DNA from: Pseudomonas bubulae
GTDB lineage: Bacteria; Pseudomonadota; Gammaproteobacteria; Pseudomonadales; Pseudomonadaceae
DNA: 64,000 nt
Assembly: GCF_900618535.1 (NCBI RefSeq)
Contig: NZ_UYJA01000002.1
Span: forward strand, 1 to 64,000
Direction: 5' to 3'
Under the pieces are notes generated by a model. It made no database searches. It was given only the letters and a program-made list of their open reading frames with translations, and was not told the origin of the DNA. The first letter of the stretch is position 1. The number at the start of each line of letters is the position of its first letter. Below, in pieces: positions 16,557-27,253 of this stretch. The translations under genes and the position numbers were made by a program.

Positions 16557-18662
16557 ATGGCTCGTACTACTCCGATTAGTCGCTACCGTAACATCGGTAT
16601 CGTCGCTCACGTGGATGCTGGTAAAACCACCACCACCGAGCGCGTACTGTTTTACACTGGCAAAAGTCACAAAATGGGCGAGGTGCATGATGGCGCCGCG
16701 ACCACAGACTGGATGGTTCAGGAGCAGGAGCGTGGTATTACCATTACTTCTGCTGCCATTACCGCCTTCTGGAAAGGTTCTGCCAAGCAGTACAAGGACG
16801 AACACCGCTTCAACGTAATCGATACCCCGGGCCACGTTGACTTCACTATTGAAGTTGAGCGTTCCCTGCGTGTACTCGACGGCGCTGTCGTTGTGTTCTG
16901 TGGTACCTCGGGCGTTGAGCCTCAGTCGGAAACCGTATGGCGTCAAGCCAACAAATACGGCGTTCCACGTCTTGTTTACGTAAACAAGATGGACCGTGCT
17001 GGTGCCAACTTCCTGCGCGTTATCGAGCAGATCAAGAAGCGTCTGGGCCACACTCCAGTTCCAATCCAGTTGGCTATCGGTTCCGAAGACAACTTCCAGG
17101 GTCAGATCGATCTGATCAACATGGAAGCTGTGTACTGGAACGATGCTGACAAAGGTATGGTTCCTGTTCGCAAAGAAATTCCAGCTGAGCTGAAAGATCT
17201 TGCTGACGAGTGGCGCGACAACATGGTTCAGGCTGCGGCCGAAGCCAATGAAGAGCTGATGAACAAGTACCTCGAAGGTGAAGAATTCACCATCGCGGAA
17301 ATCAAGGCGGCTCTGCGTCAGCGTACTATCGCTGGTGAGATCGTCCTGGCTGTTTGCGGTTCTTCCTTCAAGAACAAGGGTGTTCCCCTGGTTCTCGACG
17401 CCGTTATCGACTTCCTGCCTGCTCCGACTGATATTCCTGCCATCAAGGGTACTGACCCGGATGACGAGACTATCGAACTGGAGCGTCATGCAGACGACAA
17501 CGAGCCGTTCTCGGCTCTGGCGTTCAAGATCGCTACCGACCCATTCGTGGGTACCTTGACCTTCGTCCGTGTTTACTCGGGCGTGTTGAACTCCGGCGAC
17601 GGCGTAATCAACTCGGTTAAGGGCAAGAAAGAGCGCGTGGGTCGTATGGTGCAAATGCACGCAAACGCCCGTGAAGAAATCAAGGAAGTACGCGCTGGTG
17701 ACATCGCGGCCTTGATCGGCATGAAGGACGTCACCACTGGTGAGACTTTGTGCAACGCTGACAAGCCAATCATTCTGGTTCGTATGGACTTCCCGGAGCC
17801 GGTTATTTCGGTTGCCGTAGAGCCTAAGACCAAGGATGACCAGGAAAAAATGGGTGTTGCACTGGGCAAGCTTGCTCAGGAAGATCCATCTTTCCGCGTT
17901 AAAACTGATGAAGAGACTGGTCAAACGATCATCTCTGGCATGGGCGAGCTGCACCTGGACATCCTGGTTGACCGGATGCGCCGTGAGTTCAACGTCGAAG
18001 CCAACATCGGTAAGCCTCAGGTTTCCTATCGTGAGCGCATCACGAAGAACTGTGAGATCGAAGGCAAGTTCGTTCGTCAGTCCGGCGGTCGTGGCCAGTT
18101 TGGTCACTGCTGGATTCGTTTTGCACCTGCTGACGAAGGTCAGGAAGGTCTGCAGTTCGTGAACGAAGTGGTAGGTGGTGTGGTTCCTAAGGAATACATC
18201 CCGGCTATCCAGAAGGGTATCGAAGAGCAGATGAAGAACGGTGTTGTTGCCGGCTATCCGCTGATCGGCCTGAAGGCTACCGTGTTTGATGGTTCTTACC
18301 ACGACGTCGACTCGAACGAGATGGCGTTTAAGGTGGCTGCTTCCATGGCGACCAAGCAACTGGCTACCAAAGGTGGTGGTGAGCTGCTTGAGCCGATCAT
18401 GGCGGTAGAGGTTGTTACACCTGAAGACTATATGGGTGACGTGATGGGCGACTTGAACCGTCGTCGCGGCATGATCCAGGGTATGGAAGATACGGTCTCC
18501 GGCAAAGTAATTCGTGCTGAAGTACCGTTGGGTGAAATGTTCGGTTATGCGACCGACGTTCGTTCCATGTCCCAGGGTCGCGCAAGCTACTCTATGGAAT
18601 TCAAAAAATACGATACAGCTCCGGCGCACATCGTCGAAACTGTTACTAAAAAACAAGGCTGA
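16557..18662 (+). CDS. fusA: Elongation factor G
   Basis: A 701-aa translational GTPase that drives translocation and, with RRF, ribosome recycling. The G1 loop AHVDAGKT is at 17-24, with DTPGHVDF (G3) and NKMDR (G4) in order, then the domain IV core with [13 protein letters not shown] and a C-terminal domain V. Its length and str-operon position identify the canonical EF-G rather than a paralogue. Confidence 0.97.
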   Translation: MARTTPISRYRNIGIVAHVDAGKTTTTERVLFYTGKSHKMGEVHDGAATTDWMVQEQERGITITSAAITAFWKGSAKQYKDEHRFNVIDTPGHVDFTIEVERSLRVLDGAVVVFCGTSGVEPQSETVWRQANKYGVPRLVYVNKMDRAGANFLRVIEQIKKRLGHTPVPIQLAIGSEDNFQGQIDLINMEAVYWNDADKGMVPVRKEIPAELKDLADEWRDNMVQAAAEANEELMNKYLEGEEFTIAEIKAALRQRTIAGEIVLAVCGSSFKNKGVPLVLDAVIDFLPAPTDIPAIKGTDPDDETIELERHADDNEPFSALAFKIATDPFVGTLTFVRVYSGVLNSGDGVINSVKGKKERVGRMVQMHANAREEIKEVRAGDIAALIGMKDVTTGETLCNADKPIILVRMDFPEPVISVAVEPKTKDDQEKMGVALGKLAQEDPSFRVKTDEETGQTIISGMGELHLDILVDRMRREFNVEANIGKPQVSYRERITKNCEIEGKFVRQSGGRGQFGHCWIRFAPADEGQEGLQFVNEVVGGVVPKEYIPAIQKGIEEQMKNGVVAGYPLIGLKATVFDGSYHDVDSNEMAFKVAASMATKQLATKGGGELLEPIMAVEVVTPEDYMGDVMGDLNRRRGMIQGMEDTVSGKVIRAEVPLGEMFGYATDVRSMSQGRASYSMEFKKYDTAPAHIVETVTKKQG

Positions 18663-18697
18663 TTTAGTTCAGTCCTTTAGGCAAGGAGTTAATTGTC

Positions 18698-19891
18698 GTG
18701 GCTAAAGAAAAATTTGATCGTTCCCTACCGCACGTCAACGTTGGCACTATCGGTCACGTTGACCATGGTAAAACCACGCTGACTGCAGCTCTGACCCGTG
18801 TTTGCTCCGAAGTTTTCGGTTCGGCAATCGTTGACTTCGATAAAATCGACAGCGCGCCAGAAGAAAAAGCTCGTGGTATCACGATCAACACTGCGCACGT
18901 TGAATACAACTCGCATATTCGTCACTACGCTCACGTTGACTGCCCAGGTCACGCTGACTATGTGAAGAACATGATCACCGGTGCTGCTCAGATGGACGGC
19001 GCTATCCTGGTTTGTTCGGCCGCTGATGGTCCGATGCCACAAACCCGTGAGCACATCCTGCTGTCCCGTCAGGTTGGCGTTCCGTACATCGTGGTTTTCC
19101 TGAACAAGGCTGACCTGGTAGACGACGCTGAGCTGCTGGAACTGGTTGAGATGGAAGTTCGTGACCTGCTGTCGACTTACGACTTCCCAGGCGACGACAC
19201 TCCGATCATCATCGGTTCGGCTCGTATGGCGCTGGAAGGCAAAGACGACAACGAAATGGGCACCACTGCCGTTCGTAAACTGGTTGAAACTCTGGATACC
19301 TACATTCCAGATCCAGTACGTGTTATCGACAAGCCGTTCCTGATGCCAATCGAAGACGTATTCTCGATCTCCGGTCGCGGTACTGTTGTAACTGGCCGTA
19401 TCGAGCGCGGTATCGTTCGCGTTCAAGATCCGCTGGAAATCGTTGGTCTGCGTGACACTACTGTTACCACCTGCACCGGCGTTGAAATGTTCCGTAAGCT
19501 GCTCGACGAAGGTCGTGCGGGCGAGAACTGCGGCGTGCTGCTGCGCGGCACCAAGCGTGACGACGTTGAGCGTGGCCAGGTTCTGGTTAAGCCAGGCTCG
19601 GTTAAGCCACACACTACCTTCGAAGCTGAAGTGTACGTGTTGAGCAAAGAAGAAGGCGGCCGTCACACTCCGTTCTTCAAAGGCTACCGTCCTCAGTTCT
19701 ACTTCCGTACAACTGACGTAACTGGTAACTGCGAACTGCCGGAAGGCGTTGAGATGGTAATGCCGGGCGACAACATCAAAATGGTTGTTACCCTGATCAA
19801 AACCATCGCAATGGAAGACGGTCTGCGTTTCGCAATCCGTGAAGGCGGTCGTACCGTTGGCGCTGGCGTTGTAGCCAAAATCATCGCGTAA
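18698..19891 (+). CDS. tuf: Elongation factor Tu
   Basis: A 397-aa GTPase delivering aminoacyl-tRNA. The G1 loop GHVDHGKT is at 19-26, followed by [12 protein letters not shown] and NKADLVDD. It starts with GTG after AAGGAG. This is the only tuf gene in the window; the second copy (tufB) that P. aeruginosa has between tRNA-Thr and tRNA-Trp is absent from that position. A strong terminator follows. Confidence 0.97.
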   Translation: MAKEKFDRSLPHVNVGTIGHVDHGKTTLTAALTRVCSEVFGSAIVDFDKIDSAPEEKARGITINTAHVEYNSHIRHYAHVDCPGHADYVKNMITGAAQMDGAILVCSAADGPMPQTREHILLSRQVGVPYIVVFLNKADLVDDAELLELVEMEVRDLLSTYDFPGDDTPIIIGSARMALEGKDDNEMGTTAVRKLVETLDTYIPDPVRVIDKPFLMPIEDVFSISGRGTVVTGRIERGIVRVQDPLEIVGLRDTTVTTCTGVEMFRKLLDEGRAGENCGVLLRGTKRDDVERGQVLVKPGSVKPHTTFEAEVYVLSKEEGGRHTPFFKGYRPQFYFRTTDVTGNCELPEGVEMVMPGDNIKMVVTLIKTIAMEDGLRFAIREGGRTVGAGVVAKIIA

Positions 19892-19905
19892 GTGATGATT
19901 GCCTG

Positions 19906-19937
19906 AAAAAAGCCCCCGCTCAGCGGGGGCTTTTTTT
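19906..19937 (+). terminator. str operon terminator
   Basis: A 9-bp GC-rich stem (19911-19919 with 19923-19931) is flanked by A and T runs, ending TTTTTTT. The flanking A/T runs extend the stem. It closes the str operon just before the S10 promoter. Confidence 0.95.
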
Positions 19938-19943
19938 ATTGAG

Positions 19944-19972
19944 TTGACACCTACTGGGGTCGTCTATAGAAT
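19944..19972 (+). promoter_or_regulatory. Sigma70 promoter of the S10 operon
   Basis: A perfect TTGACA (19944-19949), a 17-bp spacer and TAGAAT (19967-19972), immediately after the str terminator and 63 bases before rpsJ. The leader is short, leaving little room for an E. coli-type S10 attenuator. Confidence 0.9.
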
Positions 19973-20035
19973 TGCGCCTCCTTTTAACGGGCGTATTGCG
20001 CTCGGTGGGAACAGCAATCTGGAGTCTGAAATCCA

Positions 20036-20347
20036 ATGCAAAATCAGCAAATCCGTATCAGGTTGAAGGCTTTTGACCATCGCCTGATCGACCAATCAAC
20101 CCAGGAAATCGTGGAAACCGCGAAACGTACTGGTGCTCAAGTGCGTGGTCCAATTCCACTGCCTACCCGTAAAGAGCGGTTCACCGTTCTGGTCTCCCCG
20201 CACGTCAACAAAGACGCGCGTGACCAGTACGAGATCCGTACTCATAAGCGCGTACTGGACATCGTCCAGCCAACGGATAAAACCGTTGATGCACTTATGA
20301 AGCTTGATCTTGCGGCCGGTGTGGAAGTGCAGATCAGCCTCGGCTAA
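20036..20347 (+). CDS. rpsJ: 30S ribosomal protein S10 (NusE)
   Basis: A 103-aa 30S head protein that also acts as NusE, contacting NusG and NusB in antitermination. It starts [38 protein letters not shown] is the conserved ribosomal loop. First gene of the S10 operon, with a promoter 64 bases upstream. Confidence 0.97.
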
Positions 20348-20428
20348 GACTTGGGTCTTAGTCGTGTAACGCTCTGAAATGGGCGGCCATAGCGGGTGAA
20401 AGCCCCGTACACTCATGAGGTTTACAAC

Positions 20429-21064
20429 ATGACTATTGGTGTAGTCGGTCGTAAATGCGGTATGACCCGTATTTTCACCGAAGAAGGTGTCTCCATTCCG
20501 GTCACGGTCATTGAGATCGAGCCGAATCGCGTCACCCAGTTCAAAACTGAAGAAACCGATGGCTATCGTGCAGTGCAAGTCACTGTCGGCGAGCGTCGCG
20601 CTTCGCGTGTAACAGCTGCTCAAGCGGGTCACTTCGCTAAAGCAAACGTTGCCGCCGGTCGTACCGTAATGGAATTCCGTCTTGAAGAAGGCGAGTACCA
20701 GGCTGGCGATCTGATCAACACTGAAATCTTCACCGCTGGCCAACTGGTTGATGTAACCGGTCAGTCCAAGGGTAAAGGCTTCCAGGGTACGATCAAGCGT
20801 TGGAATTTCCGTGGCCAAGACAACACTCACGGTAACTCCGTTTCCCACCGCGTCCCGGGCTCTATTGGCCAGTGCCAGACTCCTGGTCGTGTATTCAAGG
20901 GCAAAAAAATGTCCGGTCATATGGGCGCTGAGCGCGTGACCGTGCAGTCCCTGGAAGTAGTGCGCGTCGACGCTGAACGCAATCTGTTGTTGGTCAAGGG
21001 TGCTGTTCCTGGCGCTACTGGCGGCAACCTGGTTGTACGTCCAGCGGCCAAGGCTCGCGGTTAA
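20429..21064 (+). CDS. rplC: 50S ribosomal protein L3
   Basis: A 211-aa early-assembly protein reaching the peptidyl transferase centre. The ATG at 20429 gives the normal N-terminus [16 protein letters not shown]; a start at 20396 would add eleven atypical residues. The extended loop [20 protein letters not shown] contains the glutamine methylated by PrmB in E. coli. It is 13 bases ahead of rplD. Confidence 0.97.
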   Translation: MTIGVVGRKCGMTRIFTEEGVSIPVTVIEIEPNRVTQFKTEETDGYRAVQVTVGERRASRVTAAQAGHFAKANVAAGRTVMEFRLEEGEYQAGDLINTEIFTAGQLVDVTGQSKGKGFQGTIKRWNFRGQDNTHGNSVSHRVPGSIGQCQTPGRVFKGKKMSGHMGAERVTVQSLEVVRVDAERNLLLVKGAVPGATGGNLVVRPAAKARG

Positions 21065-21076
21065 GGGGAAGCTGAC

Positions 21077-21679
21077 ATGCAATTAAATGTAAATGACGCT
21101 CAAGCGATCGAAGTTTCCGAACTGACTTTCGGCGGCGAATTCAACGAGACGCTGGTTCACCAAGCAGTCGTGGCCTACATGGCCGGCGGCCGTCAAGGTA
21201 GCAAGCAGCAAAAGACCCGTTCCGACGTTCGTGGTGGCGGTAAGCGCCCTTGGCGTCAGAAAGGTACTGGCCGTGCTCGTGCCGGTACTATCCGTAGCCC
21301 AATCTGGCGTGGCGGCGGTACCACTTTCGCAGCTCGTCCACAGGATCACTCCCAGAAGCTGAACAAGAAGATGTATCGCGCAGCAATGCGTTCCATCCTT
21401 GCTGAGCTGGTGCGTACTGATCGTCTGGTCGTGGTTCAGGACTTCGCTGTTGAAGCGCCGAAAACCAAAGATCTGCTCAGCAAGCTGAATGGCATGGGTC
21501 TGACTGATGTCCTGATCGTGTCTGAAGGTGTTGATCAGAACCTGTACCTGGCTGCTCGTAACCTGCCACACGTTGATGTACGTGACGTGCAAGGTTCCGA
21601 TCCAGTTAGTCTGATCGCATACGACAAGGTGTTGATCACCGTGTCGGCCGTGAAGAAATTCGAGGAGCTGCTGGGATGA
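21077..21679 (+). CDS. rplD: 50S ribosomal protein L4
   Basis: A 200-aa protein lining the exit tunnel; the extended loop with [17 protein letters not shown] (about 50-70) is the tunnel constriction segment where macrolide-resistance changes occur in other species. No alteration is obvious. In E. coli L4 autoregulates the S10 operon. It overlaps rplW by four bases (ATGA), indicating coupling. Confidence 0.97.
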   Translation: MQLNVNDAQAIEVSELTFGGEFNETLVHQAVVAYMAGGRQGSKQQKTRSDVRGGGKRPWRQKGTGRARAGTIRSPIWRGGGTTFAARPQDHSQKLNKKMYRAAMRSILAELVRTDRLVVVQDFAVEAPKTKDLLSKLNGMGLTDVLIVSEGVDQNLYLAARNLPHVDVRDVQGSDPVSLIAYDKVLITVSAVKKFEELLG

Positions 21680-21975
21680 ACCAGGAACGCGTATTTAAAG
21701 TTCTGCTTGGCCCGCACGTTTCCGAGAAGGCTACGGTTCTGGCAGACAAGAAAGGCCAGTTCGTTTTCAAGGTTGCTACCGATGCAACCAAGCTGGAAAT
21801 CAAGAAGGCCGTCGAAAGCCTGTTCAGCGTGAAAGTTGAGCGTGTTACTACCCTGAACGTTCTGGGTAAGAGCAAGCGCACCGCTCGCGGCGTGGGCAAG
21901 CGTAATGACTGGAAGAAGGCAGTAATCTCCCTTCAGCCAGGCCAAGATCTCGATTTCAGCAGCAGTGCTGAGTAA
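21676..21975 (+). CDS. rplW: 50S ribosomal protein L23
   Basis: A 99-aa protein at the tunnel exit, docking site for trigger factor and SRP. It starts [19 protein letters not shown], with the conserved loop [13 protein letters not shown]. It overlaps the rplD stop and lies 14 bases before rplB. Confidence 0.97.
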   Translation: MNQERVFKVLLGPHVSEKATVLADKKGQFVFKVATDATKLEIKKAVESLFSVKVERVTTLNVLGKSKRTARGVGKRNDWKKAVISLQPGQDLDFSSSAE

Positions 21976-21989
21976 GGAAGGGGTGCATC

Positions 21990-22814
21990 ATGGCAATCGT
22001 TAAATGCAAACCGACTTCCCCTGGCCGCCGTCATGTGGTCAAGGTGGTCAACCAGGAGCTGCATAAAGGCGCTCCTCACGCACCGCTGCTCGAGAAGAAA
22101 TCGAAGTCTGGTGGTCGTAACAACAATGGCCGTATTACCACTCGTCACATCGGTGGTGGTCATAAGCAGCATTACCGTATGGTCGACTTCCGTCGCAACG
22201 ACAAAGATGGCATTCCAGCCACTGTTGAGCGTATCGAATACGATCCAAACCGTACTGCTCACATCGCTCTGATGCTGTACGCAGACGGCGAGCGCCGCTA
22301 CATCATTGCCCCTAAAGGCGTGAGTGCTGGCGACCAGCTGATTTCGGGTGCTTTGGCCCCAATCAAGCCGGGTAACTCGTTGCAACTGCGCAGCATTCCA
22401 GTTGGTAGCACCGTACACGGCATCGAATTGAAGCCGGGTAAAGGCGCGCAAATCGCACGTTCCGCTGGTGCTTCGGCTCAGCTGGTCGCTCGTGATGGTG
22501 TCTATGTGACCCTGCGTCTGCGCTCTGGTGAAATGCGTAAAGTACTGGCTGAATGCCGTGCGACCCTGGGTGAAGTCTCGAACTCCGAGCACAGCCTGCG
22601 TTCGCTGGGTAAAGCTGGTGCCAAACGCTGGCGTGGCGTTCGCCCAACCGTTCGTGGTGTTGCCATGAACCCGGTTGACCACCCACATGGTGGTGGTGAA
22701 GGTCGTACCTCTGGTGGTCGTCATCCGGTATCGCCATGGGGCTTCCCGACTAAGGGCGCGAAGACTCGTGGTAATAAGCGTACCGACAAAATGATCGTCC
22801 GTCGTCGCAAGTAA
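21990..22814 (+). CDS. rplB: 50S ribosomal protein L2
   Basis: A 274-aa protein needed for subunit joining and peptidyl transfer. It contains [17 protein letters not shown] near the N-terminus and [16 protein letters not shown] near residue 220-235, where the essential histidine lies. The basic C-terminus [17 protein letters not shown] is typical. It sits between rplW and rpsS as usual. Confidence 0.97.
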   Translation: MAIVKCKPTSPGRRHVVKVVNQELHKGAPHAPLLEKKSKSGGRNNNGRITTRHIGGGHKQHYRMVDFRRNDKDGIPATVERIEYDPNRTAHIALMLYADGERRYIIAPKGVSAGDQLISGALAPIKPGNSLQLRSIPVGSTVHGIELKPGKGAQIARSAGASAQLVARDGVYVTLRLRSGEMRKVLAECRATLGEVSNSEHSLRSLGKAGAKRWRGVRPTVRGVAMNPVDHPHGGGEGRTSGGRHPVSPWGFPTKGAKTRGNKRTDKMIVRRRK

Positions 22815-22830
22815 ATAGAGGGATACGACA

Positions 22831-23106
22831 GTGCCACGTTCTCTGAAAAAAGGTCCTTTTATTGATCTTCACCTACTGAAGAAGATCGAAGTGGCGGCGG
22901 AAAAGAACGATCGCAAACCGGTGAAAACCTGGTCGCGTCGTTCGATGATCCTGCCACAAATGGTCGGTCTGACCATCGCTGTGCATAACGGTCGTCTTCA
23001 TGTCCCAGTTCTCGTGAACGAAGACATGGTTGGCCATAAACTAGGCGAGTTTGCCGGTACCCGCACTTATCGTGGGCACGTGGCAGACAAGAAAGCCAAG
23101 CGTTAA
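22831..23106 (+). CDS. rpsS: 30S ribosomal protein S19
   Basis: A 91-aa head protein that pairs with S13 and contacts the A-site finger. It starts with GTG ([15 protein letters not shown]) and contains [16 protein letters not shown] near the C-terminus. Spacing of 16 and 13 bases to its neighbours supports one S10 operon message. Confidence 0.97.
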   Translation: MPRSLKKGPFIDLHLLKKIEVAAEKNDRKPVKTWSRRSMILPQMVGLTIAVHNGRLHVPVLVNEDMVGHKLGEFAGTRTYRGHVADKKAKR

Positions 23107-23119
23107 GGGGTAAGGAACG

Positions 23120-23452
23120 ATGGAAGTAGCCGCTAAGTTGTCGGGCGCTCGAATCTCCGCCCAGAAAGCCCGCTTGGTCGCCGACCAGATCCGCGGGAAG
23201 AAGGTGGGCGAAGCGCTCAACCTGTTGGCTTTCAGCAACAAGAAAGCCGCCGAGATCATCAAGAAAGTGCTGGAGTCGGCCGTAGCCAACGCCGAGCATA
23301 ACGAAGGCGCAGACGTTGACGACTTGAAAGTCGCCACCGTTTTCGTCAACGAAGGGCGTTCGCTGAAGCGCATCATGCCGCGTGCCAAAGGCCGCGCTGA
23401 TCGCATCGTCAAGCGGTCTTGCCATATCACTGTCAAGGTTGCTGACAAGTAA
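23120..23452 (+). CDS. rplV: 50S ribosomal protein L22
   Basis: A 110-aa protein whose long beta-hairpin reaches the exit tunnel ([20 protein letters not shown], about 80-99). The start [20 protein letters not shown] is standard. No insertion or deletion typical of macrolide resistance is seen in the hairpin. Confidence 0.97.
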
Positions 23453-23465
23453 CGGAGTCGAAGAG

Positions 23466-24152
23466 ATGGGTCAGAAAGTACATCCCATTGGCATTCGCCT
23501 GGGAATCGTCAAGGAGCACACCTCCGTCTGGTACGCAGACGGCCGGACTTATGCGGACTACTTGTTCGCTGATCTGAAGGTGCGTGAATACCTCCAAGAC
23601 AAACTAAAAAGCGCGTCCGTAAGCCGTATCGATATCCATCGTCCGGCCCAAACTGCACGTATCACCATCCACACCGCTCGTCCAGGTATCGTTATCGGGA
23701 AGAAAGGTGAAGATGTTGAGAAACTGCGTCAGGACCTGACCAAGCAAATGGGTGTGCCTGTGCACATCAATATCGAAGAGATCCGCAAGCCGGAACTCGA
23801 CGGTATGCTGGTTGCGCAGAGCGTAGCTCAGCAGCTGGAGCGTCGTGTAATGTTCCGTCGCGCGATGAAACGCGCTGTACAGAACGCTATGCGCATTGGT
23901 GCCAAAGGCATCAAAATCCAAGTGAGCGGTCGTCTCGGCGGTGCTGAAATCGCACGTACTGAATGGTATCGCGAAGGTCGTGTGCCATTGCACACCCTGC
24001 GTGCCGACATCGACTATGCCAACTACGAAGCTCACACCACTTACGGTGTGATCGGTGTAAAGGTTTGGATCTTCAAAGGCGAAGTAATTGGTGGTCGCCA
24101 AGAAGAACTGAAGCCACAAGCACCAGCGCCTCGTAAAAAAGCTGCTAAGTAA
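23466..24152 (+). CDS. rpsC: 30S ribosomal protein S3
   Basis: A 228-aa mRNA-entry protein with helicase activity together with S4. The ATG at 23466 ([13 protein letters not shown]) is the family start; an ORF beginning at 23382 overlaps rplV and is rejected. The KH domain with IGKKGED lies near residues 80-90, and the C-terminal domain has [19 protein letters not shown]. The basic tail ends PRKKAAK. Confidence 0.97.
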
Positions 24153-24164
24153 GGGGTACGCCAA

Positions 24165-24578
24165 ATGTTACAACCTAAGCGTACGAAGTTCCGCAAGCAA
24201 ATGACTGGCCACAACCGTGGCTTGGCATTGCGCGGTAGCAAAGTCAGCTTCGGCGAATACGCGCTGAAGTCTGTTGCTCGTGGTCGTCTCACCGCTCGTC
24301 AGATCGAATCAGCGCGTCGTGCACTGACCCGTCACGTTAAGCGTGGCGGCAAGATCTGGATCCGTGTATTCCCGGACAAGCCTATTTCCAAAAAGCCCCT
24401 AGAAGTTCGTATGGGTAAAGGTAAGGGTAACGTGGAATATTGGGTTGCCCAGATTCAGCCAGGCAAAGTCCTGTATGAAATCGAGGGTGTTACTGAAGAG
24501 CTGGCGCGTGAGGCTTTCGCCCTGGCTGCTGCAAAGCTGCCGCTCGCCACCTCCTTTGTTAAACGGACGGTGATGTGA
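24165..24578 (+). CDS. rplP: 50S ribosomal protein L16
   Basis: A 137-aa protein near the A site that positions aminoacyl-tRNA. It starts [19 protein letters not shown], and contains [20 protein letters not shown]. The arginine in that last motif is the usual hydroxylation target. Its stop shares a base with the rpmC start. Confidence 0.97.
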   Translation: MLQPKRTKFRKQMTGHNRGLALRGSKVSFGEYALKSVARGRLTARQIESARRALTRHVKRGGKIWIRVFPDKPISKKPLEVRMGKGKGNVEYWVAQIQPGKVLYEIEGVTEELAREAFALAAAKLPLATSFVKRTVM

Positions 24579-24769
24579 TGAAAGCGAATGAACTTCGTGA
24601 AAAATCCGCACAGCAGCTGAACGAGCAACTGCTCGGCTTGCTGCGCGACCAGTTCAATCTGCGTATGCAGAAAGCAACTGGCCAGTTGGGGCAGTCGCAT
24701 CTGCTCTCGCAAGTTAAGCGTGACATCGCTCGCGTGAAGACTGTGCTCAAACAGCAGGCAGGTAAGTAA
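24578..24769 (+). CDS. rpmC: 50S ribosomal protein L29
   Basis: A 63-aa two-helix protein at the tunnel exit next to L23. It starts [18 protein letters not shown] and ends [11 protein letters not shown]. The ATG at 24578 is preferred over an adjacent in-frame GTG at 24575 because it gives the family length; it overlaps the rplP stop by one base. Confidence 0.96.
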   Translation: MKANELREKSAQQLNEQLLGLLRDQFNLRMQKATGQLGQSHLLSQVKRDIARVKTVLKQQAGK

Positions 24770-24771
24770 TC

Positions 24772-25038
24772 ATGGCTGAAGCCGAAAAGACTGTCCGTAC
24801 GCTGACTGGCCGTGTTGTCAGCGACAAGATGGACAAAACCATCACCGTTCTGATCGAGCGTCGCGTTAAGCACCCGATCTACGGTAAATACGTTAAGCGT
24901 TCGACTAAGCTGCACGCGCACGACGAAACCAATCAGTGCCACATCGGCGACAAAGTCACTATTCGTGAAACTCGTCCGATGGCCAAGACCAAGTCTTGGG
25001 CACTGGTTGATGTTCTCGAACGCGCTGTGGAAGTCTAA
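24772..25038 (+). CDS. rpsQ: 30S ribosomal protein S17
   Basis: An 88-aa OB-fold primary 16S-binding protein. It contains [19 protein letters not shown] and the [19 protein letters not shown] loop. It starts two bases after rpmC and ends the S10 operon proper; rplN follows after 23 bases without a clear terminator, so read-through into the spc operon is expected. Confidence 0.97.
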   Translation: MAEAEKTVRTLTGRVVSDKMDKTITVLIERRVKHPIYGKYVKRSTKLHAHDETNQCHIGDKVTIRETRPMAKTKSWALVDVLERAVEV

Positions 25039-25061
25039 GGACTAGGGGTCGGAGAAATTAT

Positions 25062-25430
25062 ATGATTCAGACTCAATCCATGCTCGATGTGGCCGATAAC
25101 AGCGGCGCACGCCGCGTTATGTGCATCAAGGTGCTGGGTGGCTCCCATCGTCGTTACGCTGGTATCGGTGACATCATCAAAGTTACCGTGAAGGAAGCAA
25201 TTCCTCGCGGTAAAGTGAAAAAAGGCCAAGTGATGACTGCTGTTGTAGTCCGCACTCGTCACGGCGTACGTCGTGCTGATGGCTCCATTATCCGCTTTGA
25301 TGGCAACGCTGCTGTTCTTCTGAACAACAAGCAAGAGCCGATCGGCACCCGTATCTTTGGGCCAGTGACCCGTGAACTTCGTACTGAGAAGTTCATGAAG
25401 ATCGTCTCGCTCGCCCCAGAAGTGCTGTAA
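25062..25430 (+). CDS. rplN: 50S ribosomal protein L14
   Basis: A 122-aa protein forming intersubunit bridge B8 and the RsfS silencing-factor site. It starts [21 protein letters not shown] and contains [20 protein letters not shown]. First gene of the spc operon by the usual order. Confidence 0.97.
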   Translation: MIQTQSMLDVADNSGARRVMCIKVLGGSHRRYAGIGDIIKVTVKEAIPRGKVKKGQVMTAVVVRTRHGVRRADGSIIRFDGNAAVLLNNKQEPIGTRIFGPVTRELRTEKFMKIVSLAPEVL

Positions 25431-25441
25431 GGAGATCCGAC

Positions 25442-25756
25442 ATGCAAAAGATTCGTCGTGACGACGAGATCATCGTGATCGCCGGCAAAGACAAAGGTAA
25501 GCGCGGTAAGGTGCTTAAGGTTCTCGCTAACAACCGTTTGGTTATTGGCGGTCTGAACCTGGTTAAGCGTCATACCAAGCCTAACCCGATGTCGGGCGTA
25601 CAAGGCGGTATCGTCGAGAAAGAAGCTCCACTGGACGCTTCTAACGTGGCCATCTTCAACAGCGAAACCAGCAAAGCAGATCGCGTTGGTTTCAAAGTAG
25701 AAGAAGGCAAAAAAATTCGTGTCTTCAAGTCGACCCAAAAAGCGGTTGATGCTTGA
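25442..25756 (+). CDS. rplX: 50S ribosomal protein L24
   Basis: A 104-aa assembly initiator that binds the 5' end of 23S rRNA. The KOW motif [17 protein letters not shown] is at about residues 7-23. It starts 11 bases after rplN behind a good AGGAG site. Confidence 0.97.
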   Translation: MQKIRRDDEIIVIAGKDKGKRGKVLKVLANNRLVIGGLNLVKRHTKPNPMSGVQGGIVEKEAPLDASNVAIFNSETSKADRVGFKVEEGKKIRVFKSTQKAVDA

Positions 25757-25778
25757 ACACTGCTAGGTAGATGAGACC

Positions 25779-26318
25779 ATGGCACGACTAAAAGAGATTT
25801 ACCGGAAGGAAATCGCTCCGAAACTTAAGGAAGAACTTAAGCTTTCGAACGTGATGGAAGTTCCGCGCGTTACCAAAATCACCCTGAACATGGGTTTGGG
25901 CGAAGCGATCGGTGATAAGAAAATCATCGAGCACGCTGTAGCTGATTTGGAAAAAATCACGGGTCAAAAATGTGTAGTGACCTACGCTCGCAAGTCCATC
26001 GCAGGCTTCAAAGTTCGCGAAGGCTGGCCGATCGGCGTTAAGGTTACTCTGCGCCGTGAGCGTATGTACGAATTCCTGGATCGTCTGCTGTCGATCTCCC
26101 TGCCTCGGGTACGCGACTTCCGCGGCCTGAATGCCAAGTCCTTCGATGGTCGTGGTAACTACAGCATGGGCGTAAAAGAGCAGATCATCTTCCCGGAAAT
26201 CGACTACGACAAAATCGATGCTCTCCGCGGTCTGGACATTACCCTGACCACCACTGCTCGGACAGATGATGAAGGTCGCGCCTTGCTGCGTGCTTTCAAA
26301 TTCCCGTTCCGCAACTGA
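25779..26318 (+). CDS. rplE: 50S ribosomal protein L5
   Basis: A 179-aa 5S rRNA-binding protein that contacts P-site tRNA. It starts [19 protein letters not shown] and has the conserved [18 protein letters not shown] and RDFRGLN elements. In E. coli the S8 repressor site overlaps the rplE start; the corresponding structure was not resolved by eye here. Confidence 0.97.
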   Translation: MARLKEIYRKEIAPKLKEELKLSNVMEVPRVTKITLNMGLGEAIGDKKIIEHAVADLEKITGQKCVVTYARKSIAGFKVREGWPIGVKVTLRRERMYEFLDRLLSISLPRVRDFRGLNAKSFDGRGNYSMGVKEQIIFPEIDYDKIDALRGLDITLTTTARTDDEGRALLRAFKFPFRN

Positions 26319-26331
26319 TTGGAGTAGGACC

Positions 26332-26637
26332 ATGGCTAAGATGAGCATGAAAAACCGCGAGCTGAAACGTCAGCTCACGGTTGCCAAGTTCGCCAAGAAG
26401 CGTGCAGCACTGAAAGCTATCATCGTGGATCTGAACGCAAGTCCAGAAGCACGTTGGGAAGCTCAAGTTGCTCTGCAGAAGCAGCCACGTGACGCAAGCG
26501 CTGCGCGCATGCGTAACCGCTGCCGCCTGACTGGCCGTCCGCATGGTGTTTACCGCAAGTTCGGCCTTGGCCGTAACAAATTGCGTGAAGCAGCAATGCG
26601 TGGCGACGTACCAGGTCTGGTTAAAGCCAGCTGGTAA
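26332..26637 (+). CDS. rpsN: 30S ribosomal protein S14
   Basis: A 101-aa head protein of the long, zinc-independent type: the [20 protein letters not shown] segment lacks the CxxC pairs of short zinc S14. The ATG at 26332 ([12 protein letters not shown]) follows a GGAG and gives the family length; a 26266 start would overlap rplE. Unlike in E. coli, it is followed by a 211-bp gap with a strong hairpin and a promoter before rpsH. Confidence 0.97.
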   Translation: MAKMSMKNRELKRQLTVAKFAKKRAALKAIIVDLNASPEARWEAQVALQKQPRDASAARMRNRCRLTGRPHGVYRKFGLGRNKLREAAMRGDVPGLVKASW

Positions 26638-26658
26638 GGCGCACAGGCAAAGTTACCC

Positions 26659-26684
26659 CTGTCAGGGTTGCAAGATCCTGACAG
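26659..26684 (+). other. Inverted repeat after rpsN
   Basis: CTGTCAGG (26659-26666) pairs with CCTGACAG (26677-26684) around a 10-nt loop. No T run follows, so it is not a classic terminator. It could be an RNA processing site or operator, and it precedes the stronger hairpin at 26701. Confidence 0.55.
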
Positions 26685-26700
26685 CCGGTGACCTTGAATA

Positions 26701-26733
26701 TGAATCAAGCCCCTATTGGGGCTTGATTCATTT
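26701..26733 (+). terminator. Strong hairpin terminator within the spc operon
   Basis: A perfect 13-bp stem (26701-26713 with 26718-26730, loop TATT) is followed by TTTC. It lies between rpsN and rpsH and overlaps the -35 box of the promoter at 26723-26751. The short T tract suggests partial termination. Confidence 0.75.
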
Positions 26734-26751
26734 CTGGCGTGTGTCTAGAAT
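26723..26751 (+). promoter_or_regulatory. Candidate sigma70 promoter for rpsH onward
   Basis: TTGATT (26723-26728), a 17-bp spacer, then TAGAAT (26746-26751). The same TAGAAT -10 is used at 2818 and 19967. It is 97 bases before rpsH and sits on the 3' arm of the hairpin, so termination and re-initiation appear combined. Confidence 0.65.
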
Positions 26752-26848
26752 GACCGGCTCGCCTGAGCCCGTGCTTTTTAAGCATTGAGTACTCGGCGAC
26801 AGTTGTAGCCGCAAGGCTAATTCTTTTTGTATCAGGAGCGTCTAGCCC

Positions 26849-27241
26849 ATGAGTATGCAGGACCCGTTAGCGGACATGCTAACTCGAATCCGTAATGCCC
26901 AGATGGCTGAAAAGTCCGTCGTAAGCATGCCATCTTCCACGTTGAAGGTAGCTGTAGCCAAAGTTCTCAAAGACGAAGGTTACATCGCGGATTATCAGAT
27001 CAGCAGCGAAATCAAGCCACTGCTGTCTATCGAGCTGAAGTACTTCGAAGGCCGTTCGGTTATCGAAGAAGTTAAGCGCGTTAGCCGTCCAGGCCTGCGT
27101 CAGTACAAGTCCTCCGAAGATCTGCCGAAAGTTCGTGGCGGTCTGGGTGTGTCTATCGTCTCCACCAGCAAAGGTGTGATGACGGATCGTGCTGCGCGCG
27201 CTGCCGGTGTCGGCGGCGAAGTTCTTTGCACTGTGTTCTAA
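26849..27241 (+). CDS. rpsH: 30S ribosomal protein S8
   Basis: A 130-aa central-domain 16S-binding protein, the translational repressor of the spc operon in E. coli. It starts [20 protein letters not shown] and ends GGEVLCTVF, with the conserved [11 protein letters not shown] loop. It has a separate upstream promoter candidate, so its dosage may not strictly follow rplN-rpsN. Confidence 0.97.
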   Translation: MSMQDPLADMLTRIRNAQMAEKSVVSMPSSTLKVAVAKVLKDEGYIADYQISSEIKPLLSIELKYFEGRSVIEEVKRVSRPGLRQYKSSEDLPKVRGGLGVSIVSTSKGVMTDRAARAAGVGGEVLCTVF

Positions 27242-27253
27242 GGGGGGATAAGC

